NCBI GenBank assembly: GCA_020025295.1
Contig: JAHHSJ010000059.1
Coordinates: 1 to 11,241, forward strand
Reading direction: 5' to 3'
Origin: Oscillospiraceae bacterium
Lineage (GTDB): Bacteria > Bacillota > Clostridia > Oscillospirales > Oscillospiraceae
DNA length: 11,241 bases
The notes under the pieces are model-generated. The model saw nothing but the letters and a program-made list of their open reading frames with translations, searched no databases and was not told the DNA's origin. The position numbers and the translations under genes were made by a program. Position 1 is the stretch's first letter. Each line of letters begins with the position of its first letter. Below, piece by piece: positions 6,825 through 11,241 of the stretch.

Positions 6825-7020
6825 AGGACAAAAATGAACTTCCCACGACCACCTCCATACTTTTTGCGAATCAACAAGAAGAAATGGAAGAGCATGAGAC
6901 CTTTGAAAAAAACTTTTCAAAATATAGTCGTACTTTGGCTGAAAGGCACTTATCCATCTCTTTAATAACATAAGGAAAAATCTCGGGCCCTTTTCAACAG
7001 AGAATGGAGGTGCATATCCA

Positions 7021-7473
7021 GTGATGGAACCGAAAGAAGCCAAGGCGGATCAGAATTGGGAGAAGCGGAAGGAATCGGTTTGTAAGCAGTTTAATGCATA
7101 CTGCAAGAATAGACTGCGCTGGAAATCCTACGATCTTCAAAAAGAAAGGACAAAAATAGCTGAACGAGAAGTGAGTCTCTATAACGCATCCGAAAAAAGA
7201 AACCCAAAGCTAAGTATCGTTGAAGAATATCCGTCAGATTCCTTACATTTTACGGTTCTGGGGTATGATGTTTCGATAAAAAATGATCAATTAGCAGATG
7301 CACTTATCGCTCTTCCTGATGATAAACGTGAGATTTTTCTTTTGGCATACTGTCTGAATATGACGGATCCTGAAATTGCAGAATTATTGCATCTTGTTCG
7401 GCAGACAGTGCAATATCGACGAGCAAAATCATTAAAGGAATTACGAAGAAAAATGGTAAAAAGCAGCCAATAA
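7021..7473 (+). CDS. Sigma-70-like (region 4) regulator of a conjugative element
   Basis: This is a 150-residue protein. GGAGG at 7006-7010 lies 10 bases before the GTG at 7021 and 13 before the ATG at 7024; the GTG fits slightly better, and the two differ by one residue. The N-terminal half is highly charged (CKNRLRWKSYDLQKERTKIAEREVSL) with no clear sigma region 2. Residues of about 90-145 match sigma region 4: ALIALPDDKREIFLLAYCLN (helix), then MTDPEIAELLHLVRQTVQYR as the helix-turn-helix, and a basic tail (RRAKSLKELRRKM). Short sigma-like proteins of this type occur in Tn916/Tn1549-family integrative elements, where they are thought to control element genes. The next gene is a broken Xre regulator. 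It probably binds a promoter -35 region together with RNA polymerase. Function is inferred from the motif and context. Confidence 0.75.
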   Translation: MMEPKEAKADQNWEKRKESVCKQFNAYCKNRLRWKSYDLQKERTKIAEREVSLYNASEKRNPKLSIVEEYPSDSLHFTVLGYDVSIKNDQLADALIALPDDKREIFLLAYCLNMTDPEIAELLHLVRQTVQYRRAKSLKELRRKMVKSSQ

Positions 7474-7503
7474 CGGGAATGACAGAAGGAGAGTTGATGC
7501 CAT

Positions 7504-7762
7504 GTGTTGAAAGATTACAGACTGATCAAAGCACATAGAAACGGGTAATACGAAAGTGAGCCTGCCCACCTTGGTGAATATTGCAGCAGCACTCCGGGTT
7601 ACGCTCGATGATCTTATGATTGAAAATGTGTGTTATACCAAGCACATCTCCCTGAAGGAAATGGATGCTGTTTTAGCGGATTGCACCGATGCAGAAGCAA
7701 AAGCTCTGGTGACAATCACATCTGCCGGAAAGCAAGCCCTTCGGACGATTGCCAATAAATAA
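7504..7762 (+). pseudogene. Xre/HTH_3 regulator with internal deletion in the DNA-binding domain
   Basis: The beginning reads M(GTG)LKDYRLIK, a typical Xre N-terminus, and is preceded by an AGAAGGAGAG site at about 7485-7494. After about 9 residues the frame stops (TAA 7546-7548). In the neighbouring frame HIETGNTKVSLPTLVNIAAA follows at once (7532 onward), which is the third and fourth helices of a standard HTH_3 domain. It continues RVTLDDLM and a helical C-terminal tail to the stop at 7760-7762. The roughly 25-30 residues normally lying between DYRLI and HIETGN, including the turn and recognition-helix region, are missing, and the frame is changed. The deletion therefore lies near 7526-7532. 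The 68-residue piece from GTG 7556 could at most give a tail without DNA binding. The gene follows the sigma-like gene by 30 bases, so both were probably one regulatory unit of the element. Confidence 0.7.
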
Positions 7763-7775
7763 ACCAACAATCTTG

Positions 7776-7803
7776 ATGCGTCTCAACATGAGGCGCATTT
7801 CTT
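7776..7803 (+). terminator. Terminator of the sigma/Xre unit
   Basis: ATGCGTCTC (7776-7784) pairs with GAGGCGCAT (7790-7798) around AACAT, with one G-U pair, and TTTCTT follows. It lies 13 bases past the Xre stop. Confidence 0.7.
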
Positions 7804-7824
7804 ATATCAGCAATAGCAGGGAAA

Positions 7825-7885
7825 AAGCTCCCTCCAAAGTGACACGGGATGTTGGGCCGTGTTTCCTCTGGAGGGAGCTTACTTT
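7825..7885. terminator. Bidirectional compound terminator between convergent units
   Basis: AAGCTCCCTCCA (7825-7836) pairs perfectly with TGGAGGGAGCTT (7869-7880). Inside, ACACGG (7842-7847) pairs with CCGTGT (7857-7862). On the minus strand the stem ends in GGAGCTTTTT, a proper U-run, placing it 14 bases past the stop of the CD1845-family gene. On the plus strand ACTTTTT follows, making it a back-up terminator for the sigma/Xre unit. Confidence 0.75.
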
Positions 7886-7898
7886 TTGAGCGTGGGTT

Positions 7899-8192
7899 TT
7901 ATAGGCCGTAAACCTTGTCCTGCAACCAATATCTCAGACCATAGAATCTGGCTAAGATCAGCGTTGCGGCCATCGGCAAGCCAAAGGGCGACAGCAGAAA
8001 TGCCACAAGGAATCCGACGATGGCGGAAGCTGTGAAGCCTTCAGCCAACTTCAAAACAGCGGCCAATGCAAAGAGCATAGCCACAAAGAACAGGGCCACA
8101 GAGGACAGTCGGATCATCAGATTACAAAGCCCGGTAATAATCCAAAGGACAAAAATTACGGGAGCACAGAACAGCTTCAAAATCAGCTTCAT
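7899..8192 (-). CDS. CD1845-family membrane protein of Tn1549/CTn5-like elements
   Basis: This is a 97-residue, almost wholly hydrophobic protein with three likely membrane segments: about residues 5-24 (LKLFCAPVIFVLWIITGLCN), 30-50 (SVALFFVAMLFALAAVLKLAE) and 56-80 (ASAIVGFLVAFLLSPFGLPMAATLI). It ends in a cytoplasmic basic tail, YGLRYWLQDKVYGL. The N-terminus MKLILKLF and the FLLSPFGLP motif recall the CD1845 family found in C. difficile CTn5 and related elements. I chose the ATG at 8192, with AAAGGA 10 bases upstream, over the in-frame GTG at 8201. It is the last gene of the minus-strand run, 83 bases after mobC, and ends at the 7825-7880 hairpin. The function of the family is unknown; a role at the membrane in conjugation or maintenance is only a guess from context. 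Confidence 0.75.
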   Translation of the reverse strand: MKLILKLFCAPVIFVLWIITGLCNLMIRLSSVALFFVAMLFALAAVLKLAEGFTASAIVGFLVAFLLSPFGLPMAATLILARFYGLRYWLQDKVYGL

Positions 8193-8218
8193 ATCACACA
8201 CATCCTTTCCTTAACTTC

Positions 8219-8247
8219 ATTGTAAATCAACTAAGAATGATGGTAAA
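8219..8247 (-). promoter_or_regulatory. Candidate promoter for the CD1845-family gene
   Basis: On the minus strand TTTACC (8242-8247) precedes TACAAT (8219-8224) by 17 bases, within the 83-bp gap after mobC. The -10 is good and the -35 moderate. It could give the membrane-protein gene its own transcription in addition to read-through from mobC. Confidence 0.3.
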
Positions 8248-8275
8248 GGATGCCGGGAGCTTGTACCTCGGAAGC

Positions 8276-8620
8276 TCATTGCAGCTGCGAGAGCTTCATC
8301 ATAATCTCGTTGGCTTTTTCCCACAGGCGCTCCTGGTTCCTTTTAATATCGTCCAAATCGTTCTGGTAAGTGCGCCCACTTTCATGGAGTCGCTTGGCGA
8401 TCTGGTTGATATTGTTACTGGAATAGCGCAGGAGGGAAATCAACTCCTTCAGCTCCGGAAGCTCCAGACGAATCACAAGGCCATCCAAGATCATCTTCCG
8501 CATAAAAGCCTCCTGATTGGTGACACCGATCTTCTCCATCTTCTCTTTCAAAATCCTGTGTTCTTCCTCGCTAAGACGGACAGAAATCTGGATGTTCCTT
8601 CGCATGAATTTTGCACTCAT
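8276..8620 (-). CDS. mobC: MobC-type relaxosome accessory protein
   Basis: This is a 114-residue plasmid/ICE mobilisation protein. Residues of about 8-48 form a ribbon-helix-helix DNA-binding fold (RNIQISVRLSEEEHRILKEK, then GVTNQEAFMRKMILDG). Residues 69-82 carry the family motif NNINQIAKRLHESG, and a charged coiled-coil tail ends the protein. MobC proteins bind the transfer origin and help the relaxase nick DNA. The start at 8620 has AAGGAGG at good distance and overlaps the stop of the upstream DUF3849 gene as ATGA, implying translational coupling. In related elements a relaxase gene usually follows mobC; here only an 83-bp gap and the CD1845-family gene follow, so no relaxase is encoded in the expected place. 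Identity is confident; activity depends on a relaxase elsewhere. Confidence 0.85.
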   Translation of the reverse strand: MSAKFMRRNIQISVRLSEEEHRILKEKMEKIGVTNQEAFMRKMILDGLVIRLELPELKELISLLRYSSNNINQIAKRLHESGRTYQNDLDDIKRNQERLWEKANEIMMKLSQLQ

Positions 8621-9150
8621 CGCTCAGCCTCCTTCGCACCGGGAATTGCTGTTGGCACTTCGCTTTCAGCAGTCTTTTCTCGGAGCTTTGCAAGGACGGA
8701 CGGCTTTTTTCCCGGGGTGGTTTTGCTATGCTCCTGCTCCTTGCGAAAGTGGGATACAAATAAATCGACCAAGCCAGGATGAGCTTGATCGACGACAAAA
8801 TACACGCTGCGATCCTGCTGCCATGCATCCACATCTTCGCAGACGGGAATGGTTTTAGCCCAGGCTTTATTGTCGGGAGAAATGCGACCATCCCAATCTT
8901 TATGACGAACGGTTGCCGCCAAAACATGGGCGATGCGGCCCCCAGCAAACCTCTCCCCAACTTGGGGAGAAGCTGCTTTGGAGTTCAGTCGGTTGTCGTG
9001 ATAATTTTCGCTGATAGCCTTCTCAATGGCTTCTTTACAGGCGATATTTGCCTTATACGAGGCTCTGTATGCGTCCAGCTCCCCGTGCTCTCTGGCGTAG
9101 GCTGCGGAGTGCGGGTACAGAGCAACATTCTTATAATTCTTGTCGCTCAT
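8617..9150 (-). CDS. DUF3849 protein of an integrative conjugative element
   Basis: This is a 177-residue soluble protein. I chose the ATG at 9150 (MSDKNYKNVALYPHSAAYAR), which has AGAGAGG about 10 bases upstream; an earlier in-frame start at 9189 would overlap the helicase gene by 38 bases and lacks this support. The N-terminal core LYPHSAAYAREHGELDAYRA followed by SYKANIACKEAIEKAISENY, and the later VRHKDWDGRISPDNKAWAKT, are hallmarks of DUF3849, found beside the giant helicase in Tn1549-like elements. The C-terminal third has YFVVDQAHPGLVDLFVSHFR and then a charged tail with KPSVLAKL (residues 149-156), a peptide also present near the helicase C-terminus. It starts 1 base after the helicase stop and overlaps mobC by 4 bases, so it is made in step with both. 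The biochemical function is unknown; a role in DNA transfer or defence against host systems is inferred from context. Confidence 0.85.
   Translation of the reverse strand: MSDKNYKNVALYPHSAAYAREHGELDAYRASYKANIACKEAIEKAISENYHDNRLNSKAASPQVGERFAGGRIAHVLAATVRHKDWDGRISPDNKAWAKTIPVCEDVDAWQQDRSVYFVVDQAHPGLVDLFVSHFRKEQEHSKTTPGKKPSVLAKLREKTAESEVPTAIPGAKEAER
8683..8706 (-). other. KPSVLAKL tail motif in the DUF3849 protein
   Basis: Residues 149-156, in a low-complexity charged tail after the folded domain. It matches KPSVLNKL in the neighbouring helicase at 7 of 8 residues. Confidence 0.6.
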
Positions 9151-9151
9151 T

Positions 9152-11241
9152 TTATCGTTCCTCTCTTTCGGTATTACGGGGCGGTACACTTCTGGTTTGG
9201 CCTGACAGGTTTTTCAGTTTGTTCAGAACGGACGGCTTTACTTTGCCAACTGCTTCCTCTGCCAGAGCTTCCATGGGAGTTTTCTCGTCGATGTTCAGCT
9301 CAGCGTTCAGTTCAGCCAAGCGGAGGGATTTATCACGGTATTCCTGCTCCTGGGGAAAGGGCTTCCCCAGCTCAGCCTTGGCTGTCTCCATCTGAGCATA
9401 GATGTTATCCAGACGGTCCTGTACGGTTTTCAGACGGTCTTCCATGGTGTTGAGGGCATTGTCGATGCGGGTCAGATTGCCCCGTGCATCCCGTCCCAGC
9501 TTCACACGATGCGTCATTGCACCCTTCAGGGTTAGAACATAGTCTCGCCCAAAGTCTTCTAAGGTCAGAGACATTTGGAAACCACGATAGGTGCCGATGG
9601 GAACAGGCTCCATGCCTTTGACTTCCTTGAAAGCCTCCAAAATGGCTGCGCCTGCATTGTCCTTGTCCACCAGGGCATCGTCCTTAACGGTCATACCTGC
9701 AAACCCATCCTTTGGATGAGGGTGAGCTGCAAGTGTCGCAAGGTCACTCTGAAATCTGGCAATATAGCCCTTGTTCTCCTCAATCTGAGCCGGGAAGGTT
9801 TTGAGGATATTGTCCTCCAAACGGTACTGCTGACTCTGATGGCTGGCCCGCATGAGTTTGAGCCGAGCCACATCAACATCGAGATCCATTTTCTCTTTGA
9901 TGCGGGGATCACCAGCACAGAGAGCCTTGATTTCTGCAAAGGAGAGAGCCGTTTCGTCCACGTCGTCGCAGGAACGGACCGGCGATTTGGAGGTCATGAT
10001 TTGGCTAATGAATTTCTGTTTATTCTCCACGGTTTGCCACAAATAAGCGTCGAAGGTACCCTCGGTGACATAGTGGAAAATGTGAACCTGCTTGTTGCGG
10101 TTGCCCTGTCGGATGATGCGGCCAGAGCGCTGCTCCAGGTCACCAGGACGCCAGGGACAATCAAGGTCGTGGAGTGCTACAAGCCTGTCTTGAACATTCA
10201 TGCCGCTGCCCATTTTGCTTGTCGAGCCAAGCAAAACACGAACTTGTCCTGTACGGACTTTCCCATACAGTTCCTTTTTTCTGGCTTCGGTATTGGCGTC
10301 ATGGATAAAGGCTATCTCGTCCCGTGGGATGCCGCTGGCGACCAGTTTTTCCCGGATGTCATCGTATATTGAAAACGGCGTAGAATCCTCTACAACGGCT
10401 CCCAGGGAGCTTTCCAGAGCGTGTAGCTCAGGACTATCCAGATTGCCTCCTGCGGCCTTTGCAGCCCTCGTGTGGGTGGTTGCTTTCGGTGTCGAGAGGT
10501 CGCAAAACACTAACTGCGTCAGCTTCTCGTCCTGTCCGTCCTCGTAGATTTTGACGATATTATGGATGCAGGTATTCACCTTGCTATTGGGGTCATCCGG
10601 AAGGTCGGGATTGACCACACGCTGATCGAGTCCCAGTTTACGGCCATCGCCGGTTATGCGGAGCATATTGTCTTCAGACGGGTCAACAGCACCACTGTGA
10701 ACAGCAGCGGCTCTTTCGGACAGCTCCTGGACCATGCCTTGCTGGATCTCCGTGGGCTGAGCCACCTCTGTGTGATAAATCGGTTCCGGGGTAGGCAAAT
10801 GGAGTTGGTCGGAAGTCTTGATGTCTGCGATTTCCTTGAATAGCGTCATGAGCTCTGGCAGGTTGAAGAACTTACTGAATCTTGTTCTTGCTCTGTATCC
10901 GGTGCCTTCGGGTGCAAGCTCAATGGCAGTTGTGGTTTCGCCAAAGGTGGAGGCCCAGCAGTCAAAATGGGTCAGGCCACGCTGCTTGAGTGTGCCATTT
11001 TGCAAATAGCGCATCATGGTGTAAAGCTCTGTCATGCTATTGCTCACGGGAGTGCCGGTGGCAAATACCACGCCCTTGCCTCCGGTGATCTCGTCCAGGT
11101 ATCTGCATTTCATCAGCATATCAGAGCTTTTCTGAGCGTCAGAGGTGGATAAACCAGCAACATTCCGCATTTTTGTATATAAAAACAATAGTGATAGGTG
11201 ATCCTTTGAGGTAATCTCTGGATTTTCCCCCACTTCACGCC
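9152..11241 (-). CDS. Giant SNF2-type helicase of an ICE, C-terminal part (5' end outside window)
   Basis: The frame stays open to the window edge (REVGENPEI upstream of the GTG at 11233), so only the C-terminal ~696 residues are seen. In Tn1549/CTn5-like elements this protein often exceeds 2000 residues and carries an N-terminal N6-DNA-methylase-like region. Counting from 11233, residues 58-66 are ATGTPVSNS (helicase motif III). About residue 330-380 has GSTSKMGSGMNVQDRLVALH (motif V) and LEQRSGRIIRQG (motif VI, arginine finger region). This is an SF2/SNF2 ATPase C-lobe; motifs I-II lie outside the window. Residues of about 430-660 are charged and partly coiled-coil (NALNTMEDRLKTVQDRLDNI), and the end has KPSVLNKL (666-673). 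The likely role is remodelling or unwinding element DNA, or protecting it during transfer. The DUF3849 gene begins 1 base after its stop. Confidence 0.85.
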   Translation of the reverse strand, partial: REVGENPEITSKDHLSLLFLYTKMRNVAGLSTSDAQKSSDMLMKCRYLDEITGGKGVVFATGTPVSNSMTELYTMMRYLQNGTLKQRGLTHFDCWASTFGETTTAIELAPEGTGYRARTRFSKFFNLPELMTLFKEIADIKTSDQLHLPTPEPIYHTEVAQPTEIQQGMVQELSERAAAVHSGAVDPSEDNMLRITGDGRKLGLDQRVVNPDLPDDPNSKVNTCIHNIVKIYEDGQDEKLTQLVFCDLSTPKATTHTRAAKAAGGNLDSPELHALESSLGAVVEDSTPFSIYDDIREKLVASGIPRDEIAFIHDANTEARKKELYGKVRTGQVRVLLGSTSKMGSGMNVQDRLVALHDLDCPWRPGDLEQRSGRIIRQGNRNKQVHIFHYVTEGTFDAYLWQTVENKQKFISQIMTSKSPVRSCDDVDETALSFAEIKALCAGDPRIKEKMDLDVDVARLKLMRASHQSQQYRLEDNILKTFPAQIEENKGYIARFQSDLATLAAHPHPKDGFAGMTVKDDALVDKDNAGAAILEAFKEVKGMEPVPIGTYRGFQMSLTLEDFGRDYVLTLKGAMTHRVKLGRDARGNLTRIDNALNTMEDRLKTVQDRLDNIYAQMETAKAELGKPFPQEQEYRDKSLRLAELNAELNIDEKTPMEALAEEAVGKVKPSVLNKLKNLSGQTRSVPPRNTEREER
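9215..9238 (-). other. KPSVLNKL tail motif in the helicase
   Basis: It lies 20 residues before the helicase C-terminus, after the coiled-coil part. The first 11 bases (AAGCCGTCCGT) are identical to those of the matching motif in the DUF3849 gene; the rest has diverged. Confidence 0.6.

Larger units (their letters stand above)
6428..7020. other. 593-bp largely non-coding interval between surface-protein and mobile-element genes
   Basis: No full gene was found. Going left to right it holds a possible coding remnant (6442-6567), an AT-rich stretch with a sigma-A-like promoter (6687-6715) and small hairpins, a strong inverted repeat (6766-6802), and tandem 0A-like boxes (6806-6824). A doubtful 44-codon frame from ATG 6834, with AAAGGA upstream, runs to 6967. 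A TTGAAAA/TTTTCAA inverted repeat lies at 6903-6920. Base composition is well below that of the flanking operons. This interval probably contains the border between host-type and element-type sequence, but no integration site can be pinpointed. Confidence 0.5.

Noticed and set aside
6903..6928. TTGAAA with TATAGT as a promoter for the sigma-like gene
   Set aside because: The spacing is only 14 bases, too short for sigma-A; the segment is better described as a TTGAAAA/TTTTCAA inverted repeat.
6735..7043. Minus-strand open frame over the intergenic hairpin and the start of the sigma-like gene
   Set aside because: It runs through the strong inverted repeat and 0A-like boxes, has AT-rich composition, no ribosome site and no motif.
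9575..10372. Plus-strand open frame (265 codons) opposite the helicase
   Set aside because: The minus strand there encodes helicase motifs V and VI; the plus-strand translation has no family features.

Overview
The window looks like part of a low-to-mid GC gut Firmicute of the Clostridia (Oscillospiraceae/Ruminococcaceae-like). The signs are strong AAGGAGG-type ribosome sites, an SLH-anchored surface protein with InlB/MucBP-like repeats, a LTAC lipoprotein solute-binding protein paired with a sensor-kinase-like protein, and a Tn1549/CTn5-like conjugative-element module. Species cannot be named from the sequence alone.

Layout. (1) 49-1597, minus strand: a sugar-type ABC lipoprotein (274-1597) broken by a one-base frameshift near 1330, followed 12 bp later by the N-terminal 70 residues of a membrane sensor-like protein (49-261) that stops early. 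(2) 1854-6351, plus strand: two small four-CxxC zinc-ribbon proteins (1854-2207, 2213-2482), then a large secreted beta-helix/MucBP/InlB/SLH surface protein (2520-6351). The surface gene is split by an exact 7-bp tandem duplication at 5160-5173; removing one copy restores a 1274-residue protein. A 15-bp-stem terminator (6386-6427) closes the block. (3) 6428-7020: mostly non-coding, with a possible gene remnant, a sigma-A-like promoter, a 13-bp-stem hairpin and two perfect tandem TTTGTCGAA boxes resembling Spo0A sites. (4) 7021-7798, plus strand: a sigma-70-like regulator and an Xre/HTH regulator that has lost most of its HTH, then a terminator. (5) 7825-11241, minus strand and convergent: the C-terminal part of a giant SNF2-type helicase of an integrative conjugative element, a DUF3849 protein, MobC and a CD1845-family membrane protein, in one operon-like run with overlapping or nearly abutting genes, ending at a hairpin at 7825-7880 usable in both directions.

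How it fits together. Section 5 is the DNA-processing arm of an integrative conjugative element. MobC would load a relaxase, but none is encoded next to it here. Section 4 is the kind of regulatory pair such elements carry. Sections 1 and 2 are envelope functions: nutrient sensing and a surface adhesin. Four genes are broken or shortened (SBP, kinase-like protein, surface protein, Xre), so this is either a decaying accessory island, a switchable locus, or partly an assembly artefact. The most interesting signals are the 7-bp duplication that decides whether the surface protein has its cell-wall anchor, the tandem 0A-like boxes, and a KPSVLxKL peptide shared by the C-terminal regions of the helicase and the DUF3849 protein.
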